Source: CAYZDV01 sp964477275 (GTDB lineage Bacteria; Acidobacteriota; Aminicenantia; Aminicenantales; Aminicenantaceae). Taken from it: DNA of 33,968 nucleotides. The DNA is taken from assembly GCA_964477275.1 (NCBI GenBank), contig CAYZDV010000005.1, forward strand, positions 1 through 33,968, given 5' to 3'. Within the stretch, counting starts at the first letter, position 1, and each line of letters opens with the position of its first letter. A program made the position numbers and the translations under genes. Shown piece after piece: positions 6,669-15,428 of this stretch. The notes beneath the pieces are model-generated. The model ran no database searches and had not been told where the DNA came from. It saw only the letters and a program-made list of their open reading frames with translations.

Positions 6669-7646
6669 TTACTCGGAGAGGACTTTTTTCAGCTCCTCTT
6701 TGAGATGGGGAATGACCTGGAAAAGGTCTCCGACCACGCCGATGTCCGCGATTTTGAAAATCGAGGCCTCAGGGTCCTTGTTGACGGCCACGATGTGCTT
6801 CGAGGACGACATCCCGGCCAGGTGCTGGATGGCGCCGGAAATCCCGAAGGCCATGTAGAGGTTGGGAGAGACGGTTTTGCCGGTCTGGCCGACCTGGTGC
6901 TGATGGTCAATCCAGCCGGCATCCACCGCTGAACGGGAAGCGCCCACGGCAGAATGGGGGACGACGGAGGCAAGATCTCTGAGCAGGGCGAAATTTTCTG
7001 GTCCCTTCATCCCCCTCCCTCCTGAAATGATCACATCCGCTTCTGTCACATCCAGCTCTGCGCTCTCTTCCTTGAGAATTTCGACCACCTGTCCTCTGAC
7101 CTGGTCTTCGGGAATGACCACCTCTTTCCTGACTATTTCTCCTCCGCTTTCTGCCGACTCCAACAGAGGAAAAACATTGGGCCGGAGAGAAGCCATCTGC
7201 GGAGAGGAGGAAAAGGCAAAGGTGGCCAAAGCCTTTCCGGCAAAAATTGGCCGGGTCACTTCGAGCTTTCCTCCGCGAATGGCGGTTTGCGTGCAGTCTG
7301 TGGCGAGCCCCACCTTCAGCCTGGCCGCCAGCCGCGGGGCAAGGTCTTTCCCCATTGAGCTGGCTGAAAAGAAGATGATCTCCGGCTTGAGCTCCTCGAC
7401 CAGCAAAAAGAGAGCCTGGGAAAAGGCCGAAGCCGAATACCGGCTGAGCAGAGAATTCTCCAGAACATAGACAGCCGAAGCGCCGTGGACGGCGACTTCG
7501 GGAGCCAGCCCTTCCATCTTATGGCCGACCAGGACCGCCCGCACTTCTGTTTTCAGGTCATCCGCCCTCCTCTTTCCTTCGGACAAAGCCTCGAGGGAAG
7601 ATTTTTTGACCTTCCCATCCCGGACTTCTATGTAGACAAGAACCAT
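6669..7646 (-). CDS. etfA: Electron transfer flavoprotein, alpha subunit
   Basis: This is the FAD-carrying subunit of the EtfAB heterodimer, a soluble carrier that passes electrons between flavin dehydrogenases and a membrane or ferredoxin acceptor. The C-terminal FAD domain is fully recognisable: SGGRGMKGPENF (208-219), GASRSAVDAGW (235-245), GQTGKTVSPNLY (253-264), GISGAIQHLAGM (268-279) and AVNKDPEASIF (287-297). The N-terminal part is the less conserved subunit-interface domain. The length of 325 residues is typical. It follows etfB by 12 nt, so the two are co-translated. The likely operon begins upstream with the fatty acid genes. No acyl-CoA dehydrogenase, ETF-quinone oxidoreductase or FixCX gene is in the window, so the redox partner and any electron bifurcation cannot be assigned. 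Confidence 0.95.
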   Translation of the reverse strand: MVLVYIEVRDGKVKKSSLEALSEGKRRADDLKTEVRAVLVGHKMEGLAPEVAVHGASAVYVLENSLLSRYSASAFSQALFLLVEELKPEIIFFSASSMGKDLAPRLAARLKVGLATDCTQTAIRGGKLEVTRPIFAGKALATFAFSSSPQMASLRPNVFPLLESAESGGEIVRKEVVIPEDQVRGQVVEILKEESAELDVTEADVIISGGRGMKGPENFALLRDLASVVPHSAVGASRSAVDAGWIDHQHQVGQTGKTVSPNLYMAFGISGAIQHLAGMSSSKHIVAVNKDPEASIFKIADIGVVGDLFQVIPHLKEELKKVLSE

Positions 7647-7658
7647 TCCATCCCTCCC

Positions 7659-8441
7659 TTATATCACCTTGGCTTCGTTGTGAAGAAATTCCACCAGTTT
7701 CTTTGCCGCTGCCGCGGGCTCATCCTCGACGACCCTTCCGGCCCGCCGCTGGGGCGGGCTCTCCAGCTTGACCATCTGCAGGCGGGGAGCAATATCCTCT
7801 TCCTTAAGCTCCAGGTCTTCGAGGGTGACCACCGGGATCTCCTTCTTCTTGGCGGCCATGATTCCCTTCAGGGTTTCATAGCGGGGCTCATTCAACCCTT
7901 TCTGAGCACTCACCACCGCCGGCAGAGGGAAGGAGACTTTTTCCAGCGCTCCCTCGATCTCCCGACAGGCCGTCCCGCTGTTCCCCTCAATGACCAGCTT
8001 GGTCACCACGTTGACCTGGGGCAGTCCGAGCAGCCCGGCGACCATGGACGGAACCTGGGAGTTGTCGGCTCCCACCGATTGCTTCCCGAAGAGAAGAAGG
8101 CTGAAATCGGAGAACTTTTTCTCCACGGCCCGCGCGATGATGGCCGCGGTCCTCAGCCCGTCGTATGTTTCGGGACTGTCGTCCTTGATCAGGACGGCCT
8201 CATCCGCTCCCATGGCCAGACACTTCTTCAGCGCCACCCGCGACTCTTCAGTGCCGACGCTGACCACGAACACCTTCCCGCCCCCGGCCTCCCGCAGACG
8301 AAGGGCCTCTTCCACGGCAAATTCATCATAGGGGTTGACGATAAAATTCAGGCCTTCCTCAACGATGGCCTTCTTCTCATGGTCTATCCTGATTTTGGAT
8401 TCGGTATCAGGAACGCGCTTGATGAACACGTAAATATTCAT
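7659..8441 (-). CDS. etfB: Electron transfer flavoprotein, beta subunit
   Basis: This is the beta subunit of EtfAB, which binds AMP or a second flavin depending on subfamily. The start MNIYVFIKRVPDTESKIRID and the segment NPYDEFAVEEALRLRE (residues 36-51) are diagnostic. So are VVSVGTEESRVALKKCLAMGADEAVLIKD and LLFGKQSVGADNSQVPSMVAGLLGLPQV. The length of 260 residues is normal. A strong GGAAGGAGG lies just before the ATG. It sits 76 bp after the fabF stop on the same strand, with no strong terminator between, so it may be the distal part of the DUF177-rpmF-fab operon. Whether it belongs to the bifurcating group was not decided from sequence alone. Confidence 0.94.
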   Translation of the reverse strand: MNIYVFIKRVPDTESKIRIDHEKKAIVEEGLNFIVNPYDEFAVEEALRLREAGGGKVFVVSVGTEESRVALKKCLAMGADEAVLIKDDSPETYDGLRTAAIIARAVEKKFSDFSLLLFGKQSVGADNSQVPSMVAGLLGLPQVNVVTKLVIEGNSGTACREIEGALEKVSFPLPAVVSAQKGLNEPRYETLKGIMAAKKKEIPVVTLEDLELKEEDIAPRLQMVKLESPPQRRAGRVVEDEPAAAAKKLVEFLHNEAKVI

Positions 8442-8517
8442 TCTTCCTCCTTCCTGAATTTATCCGGCTCCTCCGCGTCGGGGACGAGCTCATGCTGTCT
8501 CCGGACCAGAACTCAGA

Positions 8518-9792
8518 CTATTCCTCGAATCTTTTCAGAAGAAGAGACCCGTTTGTCCCCCCAAAGCCAAAGGAATTGGTCAGGCCGTAGCGAATTTCAG
8601 CCGGACGGGATTGATTGGGGACATAATCCAGGTCGCAGTCCGGGTCGGGATGCTCGTAGTTGATGGTCGGAGGCATGATTTTGTGCTTCAAACAGAGGGC
8701 GGTAAAGCTCGCCTCAGCCCCGCCGGCTGCTCCTAAGAGATGGCCGGTCATGGATTTCGTCGAGCTGACGCCAATCCTGTAGGCGTGGTCGCCAAACACT
8801 TTTTTTATCGCTAACGTCTCGACCTTATCGTTCCATGGGGTGGATGTGCCGTGTGCATTGATATAGCCGACCTCTTCGGGCCGAACCCTGCCGTCTTTTA
8901 GAGCTCTGGCCATGCAGCGGACAGCCCCGCCGCCGTCCGGAGAAGGCGCCGTGATGTGGTAGGCGTCGGCGCTCATTCCGTAGCCAACGAACTCCGCATA
9001 GATTCGAGCCCCGCGTTTGAGAGCGGCTCCGAGTTCTTCCAGGACAACAATTCCGGCTCCCTCTCCCATTACGAACCCGTCCCGTTCGGCATCGAAGGGC
9101 CGGGAAGCTCTCTCCGGCTCATCGTTCCGGACAGAAAGGGCGCGCATGGCACAGAAACCGGCCAGTCCGAGGGGGGTGATGGGGGCTTCGGCGCCTCCGG
9201 CGATCATGATGTCGGCATCGCCCCTGGCGATGATTCTGTAGGAATCGCCGAGAGCATGGGCGCTGGTCGCGCAGGCCGTGGCCGTGGCCGAATTGGGGCC
9301 TTTGGCCCTGTACTTGATGGAAATCTGGCCAGCCGCCTCGTTGATGATGGTGGAGACCAGAAAATACGGGGAAACACGGTCAGGCCCCTTCGCCAGCAGC
9401 GTCTTATGGGTTTCCTCGATGACCCCGATGCCGCCGATCCCCGAGCCCACATAGACTCCGCAGCGGTCGCTGCTCAGGACTCCAGGATGGAGTCCGGAAT
9501 CCTCGACTGCCAGCTCAGCGGCGGCCATGGCAAACTGAATGAAGAGGTCCATTTTGCGCAGCTCTTTTTTCTCGACGAACACGGTGGGGTCAAAACCGTT
9601 GACCTGGCCGGCGATCCGGCTCGTGAACCGACTGACGTCAAAACGGGTGATGGTGGAGATGCCGCTTTTCCCCTGGATGAGGGCTTCCCAGTTTTTCTCC
9701 GTGCCTATTCCCAGAGGAGAGACCAGACCGATTCCCGTGATGACTACTCGCCTCTCCGTCCCCTTACTCAAGGGAGAATGGGAATTTCCCAT
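8518..9792 (-). CDS. fabF: 3-oxoacyl-[acyl-carrier-protein] synthase II
   Basis: This is the condensing enzyme of type II fatty acid synthesis, extending acyl-ACP with malonyl-ACP. The thiolase-fold catalytic triad is intact: Cys174 in TATACATSAHALGD, His314 in INAHGTSTPWND and His351 in STKSMTGHLLGAAGG, with the conserved Lys346. The C-terminal GFGGTNGSLLLKRF is typical. The length of 424 residues is about ten longer than average because of the extra N-terminus MGNSHSPLSKGTE. No Shine-Dalgarno precedes the ATG at 9792, so initiation may be coupled to acpP, which ends 17 nt upstream; a TTG eight codons in is an alternative start. The acpP-fabF pairing is the standard order in many bacteria. 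Confidence 0.96.
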   Translation of the reverse strand: MGNSHSPLSKGTERRVVITGIGLVSPLGIGTEKNWEALIQGKSGISTITRFDVSRFTSRIAGQVNGFDPTVFVEKKELRKMDLFIQFAMAAAELAVEDSGLHPGVLSSDRCGVYVGSGIGGIGVIEETHKTLLAKGPDRVSPYFLVSTIINEAAGQISIKYRAKGPNSATATACATSAHALGDSYRIIARGDADIMIAGGAEAPITPLGLAGFCAMRALSVRNDEPERASRPFDAERDGFVMGEGAGIVVLEELGAALKRGARIYAEFVGYGMSADAYHITAPSPDGGGAVRCMARALKDGRVRPEEVGYINAHGTSTPWNDKVETLAIKKVFGDHAYRIGVSSTKSMTGHLLGAAGGAEASFTALCLKHKIMPPTINYEHPDPDCDLDYVPNQSRPAEIRYGLTNSFGFGGTNGSLLLKRFEE

Positions 9793-9809
9793 CAGATGAA
9801 GTGGGGTTG

Positions 9810-10052
9810 TTACTTGACCTTGGCCAGGATATAATCCATCGCTTTGCCGACAGTCGCCAGCTTCTCCGCTTCTTCATCAGGAATATCCAGACTGAACTCA
9901 TCCTCCAGGGCCATGACCAGTTCGACTGTATCCAGAGAATCGGCGCCCAAATCATCGATGAAAGAGGCCTCCTCTGTGACCTGGTCTTCACTAATGCTGA
10001 GCTTGTCGGAAACGATGGCTTTGATCTTCTTTAACAGCTCTTCTCTTTCCAC
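9810..10052 (-). CDS. acpP: Acyl carrier protein
   Basis: An acidic 80-residue carrier that holds growing acyl chains on a phosphopantetheine arm. The attachment motif DDLGADSLDTVELVMALE places the modified serine at residue 39. The helical pattern and length match AcpP. The start is GTG at 10052, supported by a very strong purine-rich site, AGGAGGAGGAG, immediately upstream; an A/T-rich stretch in front of it may act as a translational enhancer, fitting the high amount of ACP a cell needs. It lies between fabG (47 nt upstream) and fabF (17 nt downstream). Confidence 0.97.
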   Translation of the reverse strand: MEREELLKKIKAIVSDKLSISEDQVTEEASFIDDLGADSLDTVELVMALEDEFSLDIPDEEAEKLATVGKAMDYILAKVK

Positions 10053-10099
10053 CGCGCTCCTCCTCCTAAATTAAATTTTTCTTTGTCAAATAGTTATGA

Positions 10100-10840
10100 T
10101 CACATCAACAATCCACCGTTGACGTTGATGACCTGACCGGTAATGTACGCAGCTTCATCGGAAAGCAAAAACTTGACCGTCTGAGCGACTTCGTCCGGGG
10201 TTCCAAACCTTTTCAAAGGAATCCAGTCCAAAAAGAGCTTCTTCACCGCCTCGGGAAGCCCCTCCGTCATGGGAGTCTGGATATAGCCAGGAGCCACGGC
10301 ATTGACGGTAATTCCCCGGGAAGCGACTTCCCTTGCCAGGGATTTGGTGAAGCCGATGATCCCGGCCTTGGAAGCGGCGTAGTTTGTCTGGCCGACATTC
10401 CCCATCAACCCGACAACAGAGCTGATATTGACGATCCGGCCATAGCGATTGCCGATCATGCTCCTGATGACAGCTTTGGATAAGTTAAAGACCCCTTTCA
10501 GGTTGACGGCCAGAACGGCATCCCACTCCTCCTCCCTCATCCTCATCAGCAGGTTGTCCCGGGTGATACCGGCATTGTTGACCAGATGGTCGATTTTCTT
10601 GTGCGTCTCGACGACGCTCTCCACCACCCCGGTCACCTGGTCCAGACGGGAGACGTCGGCTTCGAAGGCCGAGGCTTTTCCGTTCATCTCCCTGATTTTC
10701 CGGGCGACATCCTCCAGCTTGTCCTTCTGGACATCGACCAGAATGACCTCTGCCCCTTCTCCGGCAAGAGAGACGGCGATCGTTTCTCCCATCCCCTGAG
10801 AGGCGCCGGTGACGATGGAAACCCTGCCGCTGAATTTCAT
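10100..10840 (-). CDS. fabG: 3-oxoacyl-[acyl-carrier-protein] reductase
   Basis: An NADPH-dependent short-chain dehydrogenase that reduces 3-oxoacyl-ACP in fatty acid elongation. It has the cofactor motif TGASQGMG (11-18), the structural LVNNAGITRD (86-95) and the catalytic set Ser141 (in NISSVVGLMGN), Tyr154 and Lys158 (YAASK). The C-terminal ITGQVINVNGGLLM is typical of FabG. The length of 246 residues matches the family. It starts 4 nt after the plsX stop, so the two are translationally coupled. Its position between plsX and acpP is the classic fab cluster order, which favours FabG over other short-chain reductases. The usual fabD and fabH genes are absent from this cluster. Confidence 0.96.
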   Translation of the reverse strand: MKFSGRVSIVTGASQGMGETIAVSLAGEGAEVILVDVQKDKLEDVARKIREMNGKASAFEADVSRLDQVTGVVESVVETHKKIDHLVNNAGITRDNLLMRMREEEWDAVLAVNLKGVFNLSKAVIRSMIGNRYGRIVNISSVVGLMGNVGQTNYAASKAGIIGFTKSLAREVASRGITVNAVAPGYIQTPMTEGLPEAVKKLFLDWIPLKRFGTPDEVAQTVKFLLSDEAAYITGQVINVNGGLLM

Positions 10841-10844
10841 CTCA

Positions 10845-11855
10845 TCATTTTATTTCGCCGAGTCTCTGGCGCAGCTCGGCAATTCCGCTCTGGATTCTTT
10901 CCTGAACCCTGTTCAGCACAAAATCCCTGGCCAGGCCCACCGCATTCTTGACGGCATTGGGGTTGGACCGGCCGTGGCCGATGATGCACACTCCGTTGAT
11001 CCCCAGAAGCTGAGCGCCGCCGTATTCGGTGTAGTCGATCCTCCGGTAAAGCTTCTTCAGGTTTCTTTTCATCAGGAAGAATCCGACCTTGGCCAGAACA
11101 TTCTTCATGATCTCGGTCCGGGCCATGTTGAATAAGGTGTCGATCACGCCTTCGCTGACTTTCAAGGCGATGTTGCCGGTGAAGCCATCGCTGACGATGA
11201 CATCCGCATTTCCCGAGTAGAGATCCTTCCCTTCCACATTGCCGATAAAATTCAACGAAGAGGCCTCCAGCCTCTCGAAGGCTTCGCGGGTTAAATCATT
11301 TCCCTTCGACTCTTCCTCGCCGATGCTCATCAGGCCGATCCTGGGCCGCTCCAGTCCCAGCACGCTTTCCATGAACACATTGCCCATAATGGCGAACTCC
11401 TCCAGGTGATGAGGCTTGCAGTTGACGTTAGCTCCGACATCGATGAGGAGAGTCAATCCGCGCAAGGTGGGAACAAGAAGGGAAAGGCCGGGCCGTTCGA
11501 TTCCCTGCAGGGCACCGAGGACCCTCTTGGAGATGTACACGACAGCCGCCGTGTTCCCGTTGCTGACAAAGGCATCCGCCTGGCCTTCCTTGACGAGCTG
11601 GGTGCCGACGCGGATCGAAGAGCTCTTCTTCCGCCTGAAAGAAAGGAGGCCTTCGCCCATGCCGATGGCCTCTGAGGCATTGACAATGGTCACGCTGGCC
11701 CCGTGATGGCTGACTTTCTCGAATTCCTTCTTGATCAGATCTTCAACCCCAACCAGGAAGACTTCTATCCGGTATTCCTGAGAAGCCCTTATCGCGCCTT
11801 CCACTGCGACTCGAGGACCGAGGTCCCCACCCATGGCATCGACTGCAACTTTCAT
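10845..11855 (-). CDS. plsX: Phosphate acyltransferase PlsX
   Basis: PlsX converts acyl-ACP to acyl-phosphate, the donor for PlsY in phospholipid synthesis; it is a peripheral membrane enzyme. The protein opens MKVAVDAMGGDLGP, the invariant PlsX N-terminus, so the ATG at 11855 was chosen; a longer in-frame extension reaches back into rpmF and is not expected. Other family segments are FVSNGNTAAVV, LLIDVGANVNCKPHHLEEFA, RIGLMSIGEEESKGND, GNVEGKDLYSGNADVIVSDGFTGNIALK and GAQLLGINGVCIIGHGRS. The length of 336 residues is usual. It begins 8 nt after the rpmF stop and ends 4 nt before fabG. Confidence 0.96.
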   Translation of the reverse strand: MKVAVDAMGGDLGPRVAVEGAIRASQEYRIEVFLVGVEDLIKKEFEKVSHHGASVTIVNASEAIGMGEGLLSFRRKKSSSIRVGTQLVKEGQADAFVSNGNTAAVVYISKRVLGALQGIERPGLSLLVPTLRGLTLLIDVGANVNCKPHHLEEFAIMGNVFMESVLGLERPRIGLMSIGEEESKGNDLTREAFERLEASSLNFIGNVEGKDLYSGNADVIVSDGFTGNIALKVSEGVIDTLFNMARTEIMKNVLAKVGFFLMKRNLKKLYRRIDYTEYGGAQLLGINGVCIIGHGRSNPNAVKNAVGLARDFVLNRVQERIQSGIAELRQRLGEIK

Positions 11856-11863
11856 GATATCCG

Positions 11864-12046
11864 CTATTCTTCGGCTCCCTCGATGACCTGCCGGTCCCGG
11901 TAAAACCCGCATTCAGGGCAGGCCCGGTGAGGGAGCTTCGGGTTTCCGCAGTTGGGGCAAATGGATAATGAAGGGAGAGAGAGTCCGTCATGAGCCCTTC
12001 TTTTGTTTTTTCGCGAATGGGAATGTCTTCTTTTCGGGTTTGCCAT
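11864..12046 (-). CDS. rpmF: 50S ribosomal protein L32
   Basis: A small ribosomal protein of 60 residues. The basic N-terminus MANPKRRHSHSRKNKRRAHD is the L32 signature, followed by the zinc ribbon CPNCG...CPECG (residues 30-34 and 44-48). The four-cysteine form implies zinc binding. The ATG directly follows the stop of the DUF177 gene (TAG-ATG). The DUF177-rpmF-plsX-fab order is a conserved bacterial arrangement. Confidence 0.97.
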   Translation of the reverse strand: MANPKRRHSHSRKNKRRAHDGLSLPSLSICPNCGNPKLPHRACPECGFYRDRQVIEGAEE

Positions 12047-12565
12047 CTATTCTTTATCTCTGATGAAGAATTTGAGTTTCTCAAGCCGCGAGTCGGCGGT
12101 CCTGATCAGGCAGGCGCATTTCCCCCTTCTGACGACCTTGCCGCAAACAGGGCAGATCCCCTGACATCTTTCAGAACATATTGGCTTGAGCGGAAAAGTC
12201 AGGTTCAACTGCTCCCGCACCACTTCATTGACATCGATATGACCGCCGGAGTAGAACAACATGTCCAAATCCTCGTCCTCCAGCTGATCCTTGATTTCGT
12301 CCATCTCCTGCGGGAAAAAAACGAGGTCAAAGCAGGAGTCGATCGGGAACTCGAAGGGAGCGAGGCACCGGCTGCAGACAAAGCTGACCCGGCTGGTGAT
12401 CCGGCCCTTGATCAAGACGTCCTCTCCGGCTTTCTTGACTTCGAGGTCCGCATGAACCGCCTCCAGGAAAACAGCGCTCTCCTCGACCAGTTCCTGGGCC
12501 GTGAACTCGAAATCCCTGGAAATGGCCCGCCCTTCCCTGGGCAGCTTCTGGATGTCGATAATCAT
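12047..12565 (-). CDS. YceD/DUF177 family protein, likely 23S rRNA-linked
   Basis: A 172-residue member of the DUF177 (YceD) family, which almost always precedes rpmF and has been tied to 23S rRNA accumulation. Visible cysteine motifs are FVCSRCLAPFEFP in the middle and CSERCQGICPVCGKVV...KCACL near the C-terminus, consistent with metal binding. The acidic segment EIKDQLEDEDLDMLFYSGGHIDVNEVVREQL is characteristic. The ATG at 12565 was preferred over a TTG five codons upstream because GGAAGG lies 6 nt before it. It is the first gene of the ribosome/fatty-acid operon. Confidence 0.88.
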   Translation of the reverse strand: MIIDIQKLPREGRAISRDFEFTAQELVEESAVFLEAVHADLEVKKAGEDVLIKGRITSRVSFVCSRCLAPFEFPIDSCFDLVFFPQEMDEIKDQLEDEDLDMLFYSGGHIDVNEVVREQLNLTFPLKPICSERCQGICPVCGKVVRRGKCACLIRTADSRLEKLKFFIRDKE

Positions 12566-12592
12566 CTTTTTGCCTTCCAAATAAGTTTCTCT

Positions 12593-12620
12593 ATTATACC
12601 ATCTTGCCCCCCTTTGTCAA
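12593..12620 (-). promoter_or_regulatory. Near-perfect sigma-70 promoter of the DUF177-rpmF-plsX-fab operon
   Basis: On the minus strand: TTGACA (perfect, 12615-12620), a 16-bp spacer, TATAAT (perfect, 12593-12598). The predicted start is about 20 nt before the DUF177 ATG. It is the strongest promoter-like sequence noticed in the window. Confidence 0.8.
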
Positions 12621-12676
12621 TAATTGTTCCCTGCCTGCAAAGGACTGCGTCAAAGTCCTTTCAAGCCCGCGCGCCT

Positions 12677-12704
12677 TTGCCATTCTTTCTGTTAGGAGTA
12701 TAAT
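12677..12704 (+). promoter_or_regulatory. Sigma-70 promoter of polA
   Basis: TTGCCA (5/6, 12677-12682), a 16-bp spacer and TATAAT (perfect, 12699-12704) lie 44 bp before the polA ATG. It is divergent from the promoter at 12593-12620, with about 56 bp between the two -35 boxes. Confidence 0.65.
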
Positions 12705-12748
12705 AAAACAGGCCGGGAGCAATCCGGAAACGCCGGCGGTTCCTTCCG

Positions 12749-15424
12749 ATGACTGAAAAGAGGCTGTACCTGATCGACGGCAATTCTCTTCTTTACCGCT
12801 CATACTACGCCATCCGCTTTCTTTCCACTTCCAAAGGCCTTCCCACCAATGCCGTTTACGGCTTTCTCAGCACCCTGCGAAAGCTGATGGACCAGGAAAA
12901 TCCCCGCTACCTGGGGATTGTGTTCGATGTGAGAGGCCCCACCGTCCGCCATGAGGCCTACAAGGAGTACAAGGCCCACCGCAAGCCGATGCCAGAGGAC
13001 CTGGTCGTCCAGATTCCCCTGATCAAAAAAATCATCGGCGCTCTGAACATTCCCTGTTTCGAGCACCAGAAATACGAGGCCGACGACGTGCTGGGGAGCC
13101 TGGCGCATAAAGCGGCCTCGAAGAACATCCCCACAGTCATCGTCACAACAGACAAAGATATCCTCCAGCTGGTCGACAGAAAGATCACCGTCTACAACCC
13201 GGTCAAGGATGTTCATCTGGACGAACAAAAGGTGAAGGAGGACTTCGGCGTTGCTCCCTCCCAGGTCAGGGACGTGCTCGCCCTGTGGGGAGACCCTTCG
13301 GACAACATCCCTGGAGTGCCCGGGATCGGAGAAAAAACTTCCAAAGAGCTCATCCGCCGCTTCGGCAGCCTGGAGGGCCTTCTCCGCAACCTGGACAGGA
13401 TCGACAGGCCTCAACTGCGGGAGAAAATCCGGCAGAACCTGGACAAGCTCCCGTTGAGCCTCAAGCTGGTGACCATCGAAAAAGACCTGAACATCGACTT
13501 CGAGCTAAAAGCCCTCGCGGTTTCTGAGCCGAACACCGGAGAGCTCGTTGCGCTCTTCCAGGAGCTGGAATTCACCTCCCTCATCCCCGCTTACCTCAAA
13601 AAAAGAGAAGGCACGAAAAAACAATACAGGATTCTCTCTTCAGAGAATGCGCTCAAAGAGCTCGTCCGGCAGATGCTAAAGGCAGGGACTTTTTCCCTCG
13701 ACACCGAAACCGACAGTCCTGATCCCACCCGGGCTCGGCTCGTCGGGATGTCCTTCTCCATCGAGCCGAACGAGGCCTGCTACCTCCCTCTGCGCCATGA
13801 CTGCCCCGGCACTCCGCCGCAAATCCCGAAAGAACGGGCCTTTTCCATCCTGAAAAAAGTCCTCTCTGACCCGCAGGTCAGGAAAATGGGCCAGAATATC
13901 AAGTACGACTCTATCGTTCTCAGGAGAGAAGGCATCAGACTGCAGGGTCTGGACCTCGATTCCATGGTCCTTTCCTATCTTCTGGAGCCGAACTGGGGGA
14001 AGCACAACCTCAACAGGCTCGCTCTGACCTACCTCCAGGTCAAGGCCATCTCCTACGAGGAGGTCACCGGAAAGGGGAAGAAACAGGTCGCCATGAACCG
14101 GGTGCCAGTCGAAAAGGCCGCTCCCTATGCCTGCCAGGATGCCGACCTGGCTCTCCAGCTCTGCCGCTTGCTCTGGCCCAGAGTCGAGGAGCAGAAGCTG
14201 GATAAGCTCTACCGTGAGGTCGAGCTCCCGCTCATCGAAGTCCTGGCCGACATGGAAATGTGGGGCGTGAAAATCGACACCCGGGCTCTTGAAGAGTTGT
14301 CGAGAGAGCTGGAGGACGAGCTGGCCCGTCTCACGAAAAAAATCCACGATCTCAGTGGAGTGAAGTTCAACATCAACTCGCCTCAGCAGTTGGGAGCCGT
14401 CCTTTTTGAAAAGCTCAAGCTTCCCTCTTCACGAAAAACGAAAATCACCAGAAACTACTCGACCAGCCTGGCCATCCTCCAGGACCTGGCCCGGGCCCAT
14501 CCCATCGCCAGATATGCCCTGGAGTACAGACAGCTCTCCAAGCTGAAGTCCGGCTACGCCGATGCCCTCCCTCAAATGCTCAACCCGGAGACCGGCAGGA
14601 TTCACACCTCTTACAATCAAACCGTGGCCGCCACGGGAAGGTTATCCAGCAGTGACCCCAACCTGCAGAACATTCCGGTCCGGGGGGAACTGGGCCGCAG
14701 GTTCCGGCAGGCATTCATCCCCCCCGCCGGCCACCTCTTCCTCTCTGCCGATTATTCCCAGATCGAGCTGCGGGTTCTGGCTCATCTCTCCGGAGACCCG
14801 GCCCTGGTCGAAACGTTTCTTCGCGACGGAGACATCCACCAGGAAACGGCCTGCCGCGTCTTCGGGGATTCCCTCCTTCTCTCCAAAGAGGAGCAAAGGA
14901 GGAAGGCCAAGATCATCAACTTCAGCATGATCTACGGCGCCTCTGCCTTTTCGCTTTCGAGAGAGCTGGAAACCACTCCCTCCGAGGCCCAGAAATTCAT
15001 CGACCTCTATTACGAGAGATATCCGAAGGTCCACAAGTTCCTGGAAAAGATGGTCGAGGATGCGCAGGAGAAAGGGTTTGCCGAGACCCTTTTCGGCAGA
15101 AAGCGCCAGGTGCCCGAGCTTCAACATAGAGACAGGAACGCCCAGCAGGCCGGACGCCGGATCGCCCTCAACACTCCCATCCAGGGCACCGCGGCCGACC
15201 TGATGAAGATGGCCATGATCGCCATCTGGCGGGAAATCAAAAAGCGCAACCTGAAGACCGAGATGATTCTTCAGGTCCACGACGAGCTGGTGTTCGAGGT
15301 CCCGGACGAGGAACGAAATGAGCTGGAGGACATGGTCAAGGAAAAAATGGAAGGCATCTACCGCTTGAAAGTTCCTCTCAAGGTCAACCTGGAGTGGGGC
15401 ATTAACTGGGCCGAAGTCACCTGA
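12749..15424 (+). CDS. polA: DNA polymerase I
   Basis: Repair and Okazaki-processing polymerase of 891 residues with all three domains. Residues 1-285 form the 5'-3' exonuclease (YLIDGNSLLYRSYYA, KYEADDVLG, VTTDKDILQLV, WGDPSDNIPGVPGIGEKT). A proofreading domain starts near 295 with intact motifs: ExoI LDTETD (Asp318, Glu320), ExoII GQNIKYD and ExoIII YACQDAD; many bacterial PolA proteins have lost these. The polymerase domain has motif A DYSQIELR (Asp668), motif B RRKAKIINFSMIYG and motif C VHDELVFE (Asp845). The ATG at 12749 gives a family-typical N-terminus, although its Shine-Dalgarno is weak. It ends 4 nt before the stop of the convergent GNAT gene. Confidence 0.97.
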   Translation: MTEKRLYLIDGNSLLYRSYYAIRFLSTSKGLPTNAVYGFLSTLRKLMDQENPRYLGIVFDVRGPTVRHEAYKEYKAHRKPMPEDLVVQIPLIKKIIGALNIPCFEHQKYEADDVLGSLAHKAASKNIPTVIVTTDKDILQLVDRKITVYNPVKDVHLDEQKVKEDFGVAPSQVRDVLALWGDPSDNIPGVPGIGEKTSKELIRRFGSLEGLLRNLDRIDRPQLREKIRQNLDKLPLSLKLVTIEKDLNIDFELKALAVSEPNTGELVALFQELEFTSLIPAYLKKREGTKKQYRILSSENALKELVRQMLKAGTFSLDTETDSPDPTRARLVGMSFSIEPNEACYLPLRHDCPGTPPQIPKERAFSILKKVLSDPQVRKMGQNIKYDSIVLRREGIRLQGLDLDSMVLSYLLEPNWGKHNLNRLALTYLQVKAISYEEVTGKGKKQVAMNRVPVEKAAPYACQDADLALQLCRLLWPRVEEQKLDKLYREVELPLIEVLADMEMWGVKIDTRALEELSRELEDELARLTKKIHDLSGVKFNINSPQQLGAVLFEKLKLPSSRKTKITRNYSTSLAILQDLARAHPIARYALEYRQLSKLKSGYADALPQMLNPETGRIHTSYNQTVAATGRLSSSDPNLQNIPVRGELGRRFRQAFIPPAGHLFLSADYSQIELRVLAHLSGDPALVETFLRDGDIHQETACRVFGDSLLLSKEEQRRKAKIINFSMIYGASAFSLSRELETTPSEAQKFIDLYYERYPKVHKFLEKMVEDAQEKGFAETLFGRKRQVPELQHRDRNAQQAGRRIALNTPIQGTAADLMKMAMIAIWREIKKRNLKTEMILQVHDELVFEVPDEERNELEDMVKEKMEGIYRLKVPLKVNLEWGINWAEVT

Positions 15425-15428
15425 GGGC

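Noticed and set aside
7485..8663. 392-residue plus-strand open frame opposite etfB
   Set aside because: It is antisense to etfA/etfB, which are certain. The translation has no recognisable domain.
10053..10099. Internal promoter for acpP (TTGACA in the fabG-acpP gap)
   Set aside because: A TTGACA is present on the minus strand, but the position 17 bp downstream is the GGAGGA ribosome-binding site rather than a -10.
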